This document shows positions 1 to 8,774 of a stretch of 52,908 nucleotides of DNA, in pieces (position 1 is the first letter of the stretch; each line of letters starts with the position of its first letter). The position numbers and the translations under genes are program-made. The notes below the pieces were generated by a model that had not been told where the DNA came from, made no database searches, and saw nothing but the letters and a program-made list of their open reading frames with translations. Source of the DNA: Candidatus Methanoperedens sp. BLZ2 (GTDB lineage: Archaea > Halobacteriota > Methanosarcinia > Methanosarcinales > Methanoperedenaceae); assembly GCF_002487355.1 (NCBI RefSeq), contig NZ_NTMG01000069.1:1-52908 (forward strand), in the 5' to 3' direction.

Positions 1-905
1 GCAAGTAGTATTGAACCTTCAGGTAGAAAAGGAATGATATCAACTATTTTATTTGAATGGTAGTTTACACATCTTATTGTATTTGTAAAAATTCTAATAG
101 TAGCCTGATACTCAAAATAATCTCTCATAAGTCTTACTTTAGTTAACACTTCACGTTCCACCAAAATTTCTCCAGTTAATGCTGAACCATCTATTACAAA
201 AATATCCAATGGTTCATTAAATTTGGAAAGTTCCTCGGTAGATAATTCATCAAGTCTCAACAATGCTGCATCTAACCATTCTTTGGGTATTTTCTGAAAG
301 AAGGTATGTAGTTCCGACGAACATGGATATTCCTTGCTGCCACAGACTGTCATATCATATTGTATATTCTCTAAATCTGTGGGAAGATCGGCGAATGATC
401 CCATTCCTTTAACCAGTAACGCCGCAGCCAGTTTCACCCTATCATATACTGGCGGTCTGCCTCTGTTTGATATCTCAATAGGTGAACCTAACTCACTGGC
501 CACCTTTTCTGCCAACTCTATGCTTTTTCTGAAAGTTATCTGGACCTTGTCGATTTTACCCCTGACTGGCCTTCTCGTTTTTATTGACCATGGCCGCTTT
601 TTCTCACTCCTTGGCGAGTATCTTTCTTCTCTGACTATTTCTTGTATCAAAGAATCTGTTACTTTTTCAACAATTAATTCGGCAGCATCTTTGATCGATA
701 GATCTTCTTTTATAGCAGCTATTATATTTCCAGGTATGAGCGTAGCCGGAATTGTAATACCCATCAACGGGAGCCATTCCTTCACTGATAATGGCTTTTT
801 TACTTGAAATAATGGGAATTTCTTCGGTTCAACAAAAGTTATGCTTTTATACTCTGCAAGATTATATATCTGTGGGGTTTTACCCCACCCCACCTCGGTT
901 GTCAT
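1..905 (-). CDS. DDE-type transposase, 3' part outside window
   Basis: An open frame on the minus strand runs from an ATG at 905 off the left edge, giving about 302 residues without a stop. The protein begins MTTEVGWGKTPQ and has a basic middle part, an RGRPPVYDRVKLAAALL helix-turn-helix-like stretch (about residue 145 on) and a DIFVIDGS strand that looks like the first catalytic Asp of an RNase H-fold transposase. The family (IS4/IS5-like) is not certain. No Shine-Dalgarno is visible, but a TATA-like TTATAAAC at about 921-928 would place a transcript start almost on the ATG, so a leaderless mRNA is possible. The remaining catalytic residues and any terminal repeat at the 3' side lie outside the window. 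Confidence 0.7.
   Translation of the reverse strand, partial: MTTEVGWGKTPQIYNLAEYKSITFVEPKKFPLFQVKKPLSVKEWLPLMGITIPATLIPGNIIAAIKEDLSIKDAAELIVEKVTDSLIQEIVREERYSPRSEKKRPWSIKTRRPVRGKIDKVQITFRKSIELAEKVASELGSPIEISNRGRPPVYDRVKLAAALLVKGMGSFADLPTDLENIQYDMTVCGSKEYPCSSELHTFFQKIPKEWLDAALLRLDELSTEELSKFNEPLDIFVIDGSALTGEILVEREVLTKVRLMRDYFEYQATIRIFTNTIRCVNYHSNKIVDIIPFLPEGSILL
872..888. repeat. Short G/C hairpin in transposase 5' end
   Basis: GTGGGG and CCCCAC flank a TTTTA loop, a perfect 6-bp stem. It falls inside the first codons of the transposase frame if translation starts at 905. It could mark an element end or a translation-damping structure; neither can be decided from one end. Confidence 0.4.
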
Positions 906-1007
906 AAATAAGAGGATGGGGTTTATAATTATGATTTATTGGATGGGCTCGAATTATGATAGGTATGTATTTATGTGGAAATTCCTGTATGATGGATTGA
1001 AAAACGC

Positions 1008-1961
1008 ATGAGCTCTTTGACTATTGGAAAATTGAAACTTGATGGAAATCTTGTTCTTGCGCCGATGTCTGGTGTTACAAACCTCCCATCCAGGCTCCTT
1101 TGCAGGAAGTATGGTGCATCTCTTGTGTATTCCGAGATGACCTCTTCTGAGGCAGTAGTGCGGCAAAGCCTGAAAAGCATAGAAAGGGGTTTTACCTGCA
1201 AAGACGAAAGACCGATGGGAATACAATTAATGGGTTCTGTCCCAGAAAACCTTGCTGAATCTGCAATATTTTTGCAGGAAAAATTCAGACCTGAACTCAT
1301 TGATATAAATTTTGGCTGTCCTGCACAGGGTGTTATAAAAAATGGGTGCGGATCAGAACTATTAAAAAAACCCGGACTTATAGGGGAGATCATAAGAATG
1401 CTTTCGGATTCCCTGGATATACCGCTCACAGCTAAAATAAGAATATCAGATAACTTTGATGAAACATTAAAAATAGCGGAAATTATTGAAAAATCAGGCG
1501 CTGATGCGATCACAATCCACGGAAGAACGCAAAAACAGGGTTATTCAGGGAAATCTGATCTTGATTTCATAAAAGGCATTAAAAGTAAGCTTACTATCCC
1601 TGTTATAGCTAACGGTGATATCTTTGATGAAAAAACCTCACAGAACGTGCTTGAATATACCCGGTGCGATGGGCTTATGATAGGGCGTGCCGCGATTGGC
1701 AATCCGTTTATTTTTAAGAAGATCTCTTATTTTCTAAAAACCGGGGAAATATTGCCATCCCGGAATACGGAAGAAAGATTGGGTGATTTTTTCGATTACG
1801 TAAAACTATGCCGCAATTATGACATGCTTACGTTTAATGATCTGAAGCGCAATGCCCAGTGGTTTACAAAAGGCATGGAAAACGTGAAACAGGTTCGTAT
1901 GAAAATAAACAAGACCCATGATATTGATTCAATTATGGCGATCATGAATGGGTTAGTCTAA
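1008..1961 (+). CDS. dus: tRNA-dihydrouridine synthase
   Basis: A 317-residue FMN enzyme of the Dus family, which reduces uridine to dihydrouridine in tRNA D- and variable loops. The N-terminal strand LVLAPMSGVTNLPSR is the flavin-binding start of the TIM barrel. INFGCPAQGV (about residue 104) carries the catalytic Cys, followed by NGCGSELL. ITIHGRTQKQGYSG holds the phosphate/tRNA-contact motif and PVIANGDI plus GLMIGRAAIGNP complete the FMN phosphate site. The C-terminal helical domain is present, so the gene is full length. It stands alone between the transposase and the minD operon. Whether it is a DusA/B/C equivalent or an archaea-specific type cannot be read from the sequence. Confidence 0.93.
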   Translation: MSSLTIGKLKLDGNLVLAPMSGVTNLPSRLLCRKYGASLVYSEMTSSEAVVRQSLKSIERGFTCKDERPMGIQLMGSVPENLAESAIFLQEKFRPELIDINFGCPAQGVIKNGCGSELLKKPGLIGEIIRMLSDSLDIPLTAKIRISDNFDETLKIAEIIEKSGADAITIHGRTQKQGYSGKSDLDFIKGIKSKLTIPVIANGDIFDEKTSQNVLEYTRCDGLMIGRAAIGNPFIFKKISYFLKTGEILPSRNTEERLGDFFDYVKLCRNYDMLTFNDLKRNAQWFTKGMENVKQVRMKINKTHDIDSIMAIMNGLV

Positions 1962-2068
1962 ATAATCATGTATTTTTTAATAAATCTAGGTTAGGTTTAT
2001 TAACCCCTTATGAGCATTATAATCTACATCATACAAATGGTCATATTATTACTATAGAAGGAATCATC

Positions 2069-2857
2069 ATGACAGCACACGTATATACGATAGCTTCAGG
2101 AAAAGGTGGTACAGGCAAAACCACTACCACACTCAATCTTGGAACGGCTCTGGCTCTTTTGGGCAAGAAGACAGTGGTTCTCGATGCAGATATCGGTATG
2201 GCAAACCTGGGTCTTTTGATCGGTCTTGAAAGAAGCAAAATAACGCTGCATGAAGTAATGAGCGGCAGCGCTAATATAAAAGAGGCCATTTACGATGGTC
2301 CTGGCGGCCTTAAAGTAGTACCCAGCGGCTTATCATTGAAAGGATTCCAGAAATCAAATCCTGATATATTGAAAGATGTTATGTCCACTCTTGTTGATGG
2401 AATGGATTTTCTATTAATAGACGCTCCTGCCGGCATTAGCAGGGACGGGGTTATTCCACTCGCTGTTGCCGACGAGGTTATTCTGGTTGTGAATCCCGAA
2501 CTTGCATCAATGGCAGATGCATTGAAAACCAAAGCACTGACTGAAATGCTGGGGAGGACTGTGGAAGGTGCTATTTTGAATCGTGCAACTCTTGAGAAAA
2601 CGGAAATAAACCGCAATAAAGTATCCGAACTTCTGGGTGTAAAGATACTTGAAATGATACCAGAGGATTCAAATGTGAGGCTCTCAGCAGCGTTCAAGAC
2701 GCCAATAGTCGTGAAATACCCGAATTCTCATGCGTCCGTAGCCTACAAGAGGCTTGCTGCCCAGCTTGCAGGAGAGAAATACATAGAACCAAAAGTGGAA
2801 AAAGATAAAGAAGGTTTCGTTGATCGTCTTGTAAAATCTGTTTTTGGAGGAAAATAG
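2069..2857 (+). CDS. minD: MinD/ParA-family ATPase
   Basis: A 262-residue deviant-Walker ATPase. The motif SGKGGTGKTTTTL (residues 10-22) has the signature Lys12 and the P-loop Lys17. VVLDADIGMANLGLL and LLIDAPAGISRD are the switch and Walker B strands. The C-terminus KEGFVDRLVKSVFGG looks like the amphipathic membrane-targeting helix of bacterial MinD, so ATP-dependent membrane binding is likely. It is followed at 1 bp by a small membrane protein and then TadA- and TadC-like genes. That context suggests a role in placing or organising the pilus machine rather than septum placement, as with CpaE/TadZ in bacterial Tad systems; this is inference. Confidence 0.9.
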   Translation: MTAHVYTIASGKGGTGKTTTTLNLGTALALLGKKTVVLDADIGMANLGLLIGLERSKITLHEVMSGSANIKEAIYDGPGGLKVVPSGLSLKGFQKSNPDILKDVMSTLVDGMDFLLIDAPAGISRDGVIPLAVADEVILVVNPELASMADALKTKALTEMLGRTVEGAILNRATLEKTEINRNKVSELLGVKILEMIPEDSNVRLSAAFKTPIVVKYPNSHASVAYKRLAAQLAGEKYIEPKVEKDKEGFVDRLVKSVFGGK

Positions 2858-2858
2858 A

Positions 2859-3047
2859 ATGGAAATTCTAAACATAATTTTAATTGTTATACTTTTTTTT
2901 GCATTTGTTTTTATTTATTTGATGTCTGTCAGGATGAGACAATTGGAAAATGAACTTCGTGAAGTGAAGAGCAGGATTTCCATTACGGATGAAGAGCTTA
3001 CGCGCTTATCAAAAGATATAGAGGACTTCAAGAAGATAAATATATAA
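2859..3047 (+). CDS. Small membrane protein with coiled coil
   Basis: A 62-residue protein. I chose ATG 2859 because GGAGG at 2846-2850 is well spaced for it; an in-frame TTG at 2844 would overlap minD. Residues 1-22 form one transmembrane helix (EILNIILIVILFFAFVFIYL). The remainder, MRQLENELREVKSRIS and onward, is a charged coiled coil. It is translationally linked to minD and precedes the TadA-like gene, so it may be a membrane partner of MinD or a small pilus assembly factor. No family recognised. Confidence 0.75.
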   Translation: MEILNIILIVILFFAFVFIYLMSVRMRQLENELREVKSRISITDEELTRLSKDIEDFKKINI

Positions 3048-3111
3048 TAATACATAAATTATTAAATAAGCTCATAAAGTTGAAAAAAAAATCTGAAAAG
3101 GCAATGTAAAA

Positions 3112-5499
3112 ATGGTTCAAATGGAAAATACATCGAAATCAGAAGAAAATGTGAAGTTAAGCGGAGAGCTATCAGGATCCAGAAAGAGAAGAAAGCGAAA
3201 GGGAATTAGAAAAGATAAGGTATTATCCGATAAAAACCAAACTTCAGGAATTGTTTTAAAACCTGATAAACCGATTGAAAGGCCGGAACATGATGAGAAT
3301 AAAAATAAAATAAATGCTGCCGAAAAAGAATCTTCCAGGGAAAAACATCAGGATCTGAAATCGGATAAAGAACCCAAAGAAGAGCTTAAAGAAGAACCTA
3401 AAGAAGAGCTTAAAGAAGAACCTAAAGAAGAGCTTAAAGAAGAGTCTATAAAAAGATCGGATGAAACAACTATTGAAAAAGAAACAAAACCTCCCACAGG
3501 AAGTCCAGATATTGGGAATCCGAAAGAATTGCCGGGTGTGGATGAACCTGAGACCGAAATAAAAAATATATCTGAACCAGATAAAGTATCAGGACAAGAT
3601 ATAGAAAAAAAATCTTCATCAATTGACAGAAAGGTTATAGAAGAGAAAAAACCCGAAAAACCTTCCGAAAATAAAACCGGAAATAAAAAGCCTGAAAGAG
3701 GGAAAAAACAGGGTAAATCAGCACGTGAAGAAAAACGGCCTTCTGAAGAAGCGGACGCCATTATGCAGCGCCTTGGTGTTGATAAAACAAGAAATCTCAT
3801 AGAAGAGAAGATGACCCCTGAGAAGCAGGCTGTTTATGAGATTCTGGAAGATAAATTAGTTTCAGATATCGAGACCCGGGTAAAGAAACTAACGGAAATG
3901 CAATCCCTGGATAATGTGGAAAAACCTAAAACCCTGGTGGGAAAAATTAAACTATTACTGGCAAAGGAAGAAAGTGATAAGGAATTATATGATCCTTCTG
4001 TCCATGGGCCGCTTGTAATGTATGAGGGTATTAGCGGGTACAATGAACTGGAACGTTACTGGGTTAATGAACCATATGCTTTAGTGGTAATTTTGTTTAA
4101 TCCTGAAAAGAATTCAAACCTGTATTACGTAGTTGAACCAAAACTTTCTGATTTTGAGGAGCTATTCCTCAAGGAAATAAAAGACAGGTTAAAAGATGTC
4201 CTTCTTTTTGAAGATATTAAAAATGATGAAGATAAAAATAAAACCCTTACTGATAAAGTTAAAAAGCTAGTTAAAGAATATTCAATAGATGTAAGCCCTT
4301 TAACAACTGAAAAAATATTATATTATACGCGCAGGGATTTTATAAAATTTGGTAAAATCGATCCTCTCATGCATGATGACAGGATTGAAGATGTTTCAGC
4401 GAATGGTTTTGGTGTTCCTATTTATTTATATCATAAGAAATACACCAATCTGGCGACAAACGTAGTTTACAGGGAAGACGAATTGGATTCTTATGTTATA
4501 CGGCTTGCCCAGCGATGCGGAAAGCATATTTCAGTCGCAGAACCGATGATCGACGCAACTATGCCTGACGGCTCACGCATCCAGATGACACTCGGAAAAA
4601 ATATAACAACTCATGGAGCTACTTTTACTATCCGAAAGTTCAGTGAAGTCCCGATAACACCAGTCGACCTGATAAACTGGAATACATTCTCAGCCGAGGA
4701 AATGGCCTATCTGTGGCTTTGCATCGAAAACAATAAGAGTCTTATTTATGCTGGCGGTACAGCTTCAGGAAAGACTTCTTCTCTGAATGCGGTTTCATTA
4801 TTCATCCCATGGCAGGCCAAGATCATCACGCTTGAGGATACACGGGAATTAAAGCTGCCCCATCCTAACTGGATACCCGGAGTAACAAGAGATTCCTTTA
4901 CTGCTGATGGAAAAGGAACTATCGATATGTACGACCTGCTAAAAGCTGCACTCAGGCAGAGGCCGGAATTCCTTCTGGTGGGTGAAGTCAGGGGTAAGGA
5001 AGCACTGACACTTTTCCAGGCAATGAGTACAGGTCATACAACATTTTCAACTATGCACGCAGATTCGGTTTCAAGCGCCATTCACAGGCTTGAGAATCCG
5101 CCTATCAGTGTTCCCAGGACAATGATACAGGCACTCAATATCATTAGCATTCAGTCGCAGACATTCGTAAAAGGAAAAAGGGCGCGGCGAAATATGAAAC
5201 TTGTTGAGATCACTGATATTGACCCGACAACCAGAAACATCAGGACAAATGATATCTTTGCATGGGATGCGCTGACTGATAAATTCAACCGGGTTGGGGA
5301 ATCAAAAGCACTCAACGAGATAATGATCAGAAGAGGCTGGAATATTGCAGATTTGAAAAAAGAATTAATGAACAGACAAAAAATTCTCGAGTTCATGGTA
5401 AATAATAAAATATCTGATTTTAATGCGATAGCCACTATTATTCATGATTACCAGGTCACTCCAGACAAGGTGCTTAAGAAATTATTGATATCCGGATGA
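3112..5499 (+). CDS. tadA: Archaeal type II/IV secretion (TadA/GspE) ATPase
   Basis: A 795-residue secretion/pilus assembly ATPase. Residues 1 to about 240 are a Lys/Glu-rich, probably disordered extension with an octapeptide repeat. The conserved part starts near residue 290. It has the N-terminal domain with DPLMHDDRIEDVSANG, Walker A GGTASGKTSS at about 547-556, the Asp box TLEDTRELKLPH, Walker B RPEFLLVGEVRG and the His box HTTFSTMHADS. These are the complete GspE/VirB11 motif set, so it should be an active motor. It overlaps tadC by 4 bp (ATGA), the usual archaeal pairing. Products would extrude a type IV pilus-like fibre or secrete protein; no prepilin peptidase is in the window. Confidence 0.92.
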   Translation: MVQMENTSKSEENVKLSGELSGSRKRRKRKGIRKDKVLSDKNQTSGIVLKPDKPIERPEHDENKNKINAAEKESSREKHQDLKSDKEPKEELKEEPKEELKEEPKEELKEESIKRSDETTIEKETKPPTGSPDIGNPKELPGVDEPETEIKNISEPDKVSGQDIEKKSSSIDRKVIEEKKPEKPSENKTGNKKPERGKKQGKSAREEKRPSEEADAIMQRLGVDKTRNLIEEKMTPEKQAVYEILEDKLVSDIETRVKKLTEMQSLDNVEKPKTLVGKIKLLLAKEESDKELYDPSVHGPLVMYEGISGYNELERYWVNEPYALVVILFNPEKNSNLYYVVEPKLSDFEELFLKEIKDRLKDVLLFEDIKNDEDKNKTLTDKVKKLVKEYSIDVSPLTTEKILYYTRRDFIKFGKIDPLMHDDRIEDVSANGFGVPIYLYHKKYTNLATNVVYREDELDSYVIRLAQRCGKHISVAEPMIDATMPDGSRIQMTLGKNITTHGATFTIRKFSEVPITPVDLINWNTFSAEEMAYLWLCIENNKSLIYAGGTASGKTSSLNAVSLFIPWQAKIITLEDTRELKLPHPNWIPGVTRDSFTADGKGTIDMYDLLKAALRQRPEFLLVGEVRGKEALTLFQAMSTGHTTFSTMHADSVSSAIHRLENPPISVPRTMIQALNIISIQSQTFVKGKRARRNMKLVEITDIDPTTRNIRTNDIFAWDALTDKFNRVGESKALNEIMIRRGWNIADLKKELMNRQKILEFMVNNKISDFNAIATIIHDYQVTPDKVLKKLLISG
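3367..3446 (+). repeat. 24-bp tandem repeat in TadA-like N-terminus
   Basis: About three copies of a 24-bp unit coding for the octapeptide KEELKEEP lie in the disordered extension of the TadA-like ATPase. The copies are nearly identical at DNA level, which points to recent slippage expansion and to length variation between strains. Confidence 0.85.
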
Positions 5500-7463
5500 A
5501 GACAATGGAAAATATTAATAGATCTGCTGAATTGATTTTCTCAAAAATAAAGAAACTGCCATTTGTCTTGCTTGGCGACAAGATAAAAGCGAAAAAAGAG
5601 CAGTTCCGGGATATGCGAATGTCATTAAGGCAGGCGCGCATCCCTATTTCGTATGAAATGTATTTATCAAACGCAGTATTTTATTCGGTAGTGACGGGTA
5701 TTTTCGGAGCTATCCTGGGTTTGATAATCGCATATGTTATTGTAGCCATTGTGGGTCTCCCCGACAGGATCACGCATCTGACATTCTCTCAGGAAACAGC
5801 ATGGATGTTGAAATATAAAACAATATCGATATCAATTTTTATCGTTCTATTCATGGGCGGGTTGTTTGGGATGATCACATATTTGCTCTTTCTTGTGTAT
5901 CCGGGTTTCAGGGCCGGAGAACGAAAGGGAGATATTGACAAAAACCTGCCTTATGCTGTTACTTATTTGTATGCATTAAGCAGGGGAGGGATGAATTTAA
6001 TAGAAATATTTCGTTCCCTGAGCAGGTGCGCAAGCACATATGGTGAGGTATCAAAGGAAATGGATGTCATTATCCGGGATATGGATTATTTTGGAAATGA
6101 CCTGCGAACCGCTCTCCAGAACATTTGTGACGCCACGCCATCGTCAAATTTCAGGGATCTTATGCATAATCTTCTGACAGTTATTGACAGTGGCGGAGAT
6201 ATTCCTACTTATTTCAGGGATAAATCGGAACAGTACCTGGTTAAGGCAAAGGTTGATCAGAAGGGATTCCTTGAAACCCTGGGATTGGTAGCTGAATCCT
6301 ATGTAACAGCTTTTGTTGCAGGACCTTTATTTATGATCATTCTTGGCGTCATGATGTCGGTCATGGGTTCTGGCAGCGATATGATGATCTATGCGATAAT
6401 ATACGCAGTAATACCCGTAGGTTCGATGATATTTGTGGTAATGGTCAATATTATTACTCCAGGCTCTACAGGTGAGGCGCCCCTTCTTCCTACCCAGAGT
6501 AATGTTGGTGAAATAATCGTTCCTGATACTGAAGAAAAGCCGACATATCTTGGATTTATCAAGTCAAGAAATTCCCTGAAATTTAATGAAATGATCCGCG
6601 ATCCGCTGAAACCACTGAGGGAAAAACCGATATATGCTTTGGTCGTGAGTTTTCCAATTACATTTATATATTTAATTATTAACATATATTATGGGATGAG
6701 ATCACCCAACTTTATGGATTATATTGATGATAAAATCGTTTTCTCAATTTATATTCTTATTATCCCGTTGATGTTATTCCATGAATATAAGAAAAGAAAG
6801 GAAGATAAGATACAGGAACAAATTCCTGATTTCTTAAAAAAACTGGCAAGTACGAATGAGACGGGTATGACCCTTCGTGATTCAATAAAATTAATGACGC
6901 GTTCTGACATTGGATTAAGTAAAGAGATAAAGAAGATCAATAATGATGTCGAATGGGGACTTTCTGTTAATGAATCGCTCATCCGGTTCGCCAACCGTTT
7001 CAGGACTCATTTCATATCCCGGTCTGTCAATTTATTGACAAAAGCAAATGAGTCAAGCGGAGATATCGGGGAAGTATTGAATGTGGCTGCAAGAGACGTT
7101 GCAGCAGAACAGGATTTGAAGACTGAACGTAAAACCAATATGTTCATTTATGTTGTAATTATTTATATATCGTTCATGGTTTTCGTAGGTATCATTTATA
7201 TTATTTCTACAACTTTCCTTACCGAGATGGTAAAAGCAGGAGAAAAGATGGCAACCGGAGGCAGCGGGGCTGTCCCTCTTAGCCTTAACCGTGAGAAGCT
7301 GAATATGTACAACCGTATTTTCTTCCATGGCGCTCTTATCCAGGGTCTTTCATCAGGTTTGATTGCAGGTGTCATGGGCGAAGGAAATGCCCTTTCAGGC
7401 TTGAAGCATTCGGTCATTATGATGACTATTGGTTATCTGCTGTTCACATTATTCGTGATGTAG
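5496..7463 (+). CDS. tadC: TadC-like pilus/secretion membrane platform protein
   Basis: A 655-residue polytopic membrane protein, the inner-membrane platform partner of the ATPase encoded just upstream. Two GspF/TadC (T2SSF) domains can be seen. The first lies at about 145-300 (NLPYAVTYLYALSRGGMNLIE onward) and the second at about 440-560 (PDFLKKLASTNETGMTLRDS onward), each with following hydrophobic helices. This duplicated layout is typical of archaeal FlaJ/TadC-like proteins of euryarchaea. The ATGA overlap indicates translational coupling. Its 3' end overlaps the convergent gene by 15 bp. Confidence 0.88.
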   Translation: MKTMENINRSAELIFSKIKKLPFVLLGDKIKAKKEQFRDMRMSLRQARIPISYEMYLSNAVFYSVVTGIFGAILGLIIAYVIVAIVGLPDRITHLTFSQETAWMLKYKTISISIFIVLFMGGLFGMITYLLFLVYPGFRAGERKGDIDKNLPYAVTYLYALSRGGMNLIEIFRSLSRCASTYGEVSKEMDVIIRDMDYFGNDLRTALQNICDATPSSNFRDLMHNLLTVIDSGGDIPTYFRDKSEQYLVKAKVDQKGFLETLGLVAESYVTAFVAGPLFMIILGVMMSVMGSGSDMMIYAIIYAVIPVGSMIFVVMVNIITPGSTGEAPLLPTQSNVGEIIVPDTEEKPTYLGFIKSRNSLKFNEMIRDPLKPLREKPIYALVVSFPITFIYLIINIYYGMRSPNFMDYIDDKIVFSIYILIIPLMLFHEYKKRKEDKIQEQIPDFLKKLASTNETGMTLRDSIKLMTRSDIGLSKEIKKINNDVEWGLSVNESLIRFANRFRTHFISRSVNLLTKANESSGDIGEVLNVAARDVAAEQDLKTERKTNMFIYVVIIYISFMVFVGIIYIISTTFLTEMVKAGEKMATGGSGAVPLSLNREKLNMYNRIFFHGALIQGLSSGLIAGVMGEGNALSGLKHSVIMMTIGYLLFTLFVM

Positions 7464-8774
7464 CTGACCCAATATTTCCACTACACGCTTCTTCTTCGCA
7501 ATGGCCTGCGCCGCGGCCCTGTCGACTGCTGTTTTCATCACATCAAAATTCTTCGGGGTCTTCTCACCCACAAGCTTCTTTATTGGCGTATATGCAGATT
7601 CCCGGAAGCGCGGTGTAAAATCCCGGATTTTACCATTTACTATCAATTCTGCGCCTTTGCCATCAACCACTTTTCCGACAATATCAACAGCAACACCTTT
7701 TCTTCGCACACATTCCAGGATATCATCAGCATACTCAGGCGGCGCTATTATTAAAAGCGCATCAAGCGAAACCCCGAGATAATCTATCTCAAGCTTATCA
7801 AGCATCGTAAGGACTTTTTTATTCACAAGTGCACGCAATTTCTCTTCTTCAAAAACAAGTTTAACCTGTGCTGTTCTTGCTATTTCCTTTGCATCCCCGC
7901 GCACTCCGCCGTTTGTCACATCAGTCATTGCATGTATTTTTTCAACCAATCCTGCATCAAAAAGCGCCTCGCAGGCATCTATGAACTTCAGGTTTATGGT
8001 CTCGTCCACAAGCTCATGCATCCCGTAATAAAGCGCAGTCGTAGAAACTGTGCCCCCTCCCGCTCCTTCGGTCATGATTATGACATCTGTGGGCTTTGCC
8101 TGAATGCGTGCGGTGAGGTTCTCTGCTGTACCAACCGCGCCAACGCCCCCGGTCATCCGTTCACCGATCACCATGTCCCCTCCTATCCGCAGAGTGCTGC
8201 CTGTAATAAGTGGAATGCCTGTCAGGTCTGAAACAGTAGTAATTCCGGCGATATGGTCGAAGATCTTTGCCACGTCCCCGTCATCTGCCACATGTATGTC
8301 TGAAAGCATCGCCACAGGCCGCGCGCCCATAACATATACATCACGAAGCGCCGCACGGGCGACATGGAATCCTGCGAGGAAAGGAAAATCCGAAAGGCGC
8401 GAATGCATCCCGTCGATCGTAACCACAAGATACTGCCCCCCGGCCCTCACAACCCCGGAATCATCAAGATGCGATGAATCCACAACAGCCGAGGTCTTTC
8501 CTATCACTTCGGCTATCTTCTCATGGGTATAGAAATCCCCCATGCCGCGTGAGCCCACGCCAAAATCTCCCATTGTTACACCGGAGCATATGGGTTTCAG
8601 GATTTCAGATTTGGGGTCAAGTGTAGCTCTGGCCTCGACGATAACTGCACTTGCAATTTTCTCGGCATGCTTTTGTGAGATATTTTTTATTTCAAGGATC
8701 CTTTGTGCAAGCTTCTCTTTTAACGACTTATCTCCACGTACAAGACCGCGTTTTGCATATCCTTCAATGTCCAT
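7449..8774 (-). CDS. AIR synthase-related (PurM/HypE-fold) protein
   Basis: A 441-residue member of the PurM/HypE/ThiL/SelD ATP-binding superfamily. I prefer ATG 8774 (MDIEGYAKRG) because GGAGA sits just upstream; a TTG at 8786 is the alternative. SSHLDDSGVVRAGGQYLVVTIDGMHS is the PurM-like dimer strand region, with the nucleotide-binding segment VRDVYVMGARPVAML-like at about 147-162. ITGSTLRIGGDMVIG and MTDVTNGGVRGDAKEI follow. The N-terminal helical extension and C-terminal tail make it longer than HypE or ThiL. Similar proteins are conserved in methanogens but I know no proven reaction. It overlaps hisH by 11 bp, suggesting co-transcription. Confidence 0.75.
   Translation of the reverse strand: MDIEGYAKRGLVRGDKSLKEKLAQRILEIKNISQKHAEKIASAVIVEARATLDPKSEILKPICSGVTMGDFGVGSRGMGDFYTHEKIAEVIGKTSAVVDSSHLDDSGVVRAGGQYLVVTIDGMHSRLSDFPFLAGFHVARAALRDVYVMGARPVAMLSDIHVADDGDVAKIFDHIAGITTVSDLTGIPLITGSTLRIGGDMVIGERMTGGVGAVGTAENLTARIQAKPTDVIIMTEGAGGGTVSTTALYYGMHELVDETINLKFIDACEALFDAGLVEKIHAMTDVTNGGVRGDAKEIARTAQVKLVFEEEKLRALVNKKVLTMLDKLEIDYLGVSLDALLIIAPPEYADDILECVRRKGVAVDIVGKVVDGKGAELIVNGKIRDFTPRFRESAYTPIKKLVGEKTPKNFDVMKTAVDRAAAQAIAKKKRVVEILGQLHHE

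Noticed and set aside
334-807. 157-codon open frame on the plus strand
   Set aside because: It lies antisense to a long, better-coded minus-strand transposase frame; the product has Ser/Ile/Phe-rich shadow composition.
971-1513. 180-codon minus-strand frame
   Set aside because: Shadow of the dihydrouridine synthase gene, whose motifs are complete.
3367-3446. Possible CRISPR-like repeat
   Set aside because: The repeats are contiguous, without spacers, and code for a peptide repeat in frame.
3348-3800. 150-codon Ser/Phe-rich minus-strand frame
   Set aside because: Mirror of the Lys/Glu repeat region of the TadA-like gene; repeats in the frame only reflect the sense repeat.
8104-8532. 142-codon plus-strand frame
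   Set aside because: Antisense to the AIR-synthase-like gene, Pro/Ser/Thr/Arg-rich and without any motif.
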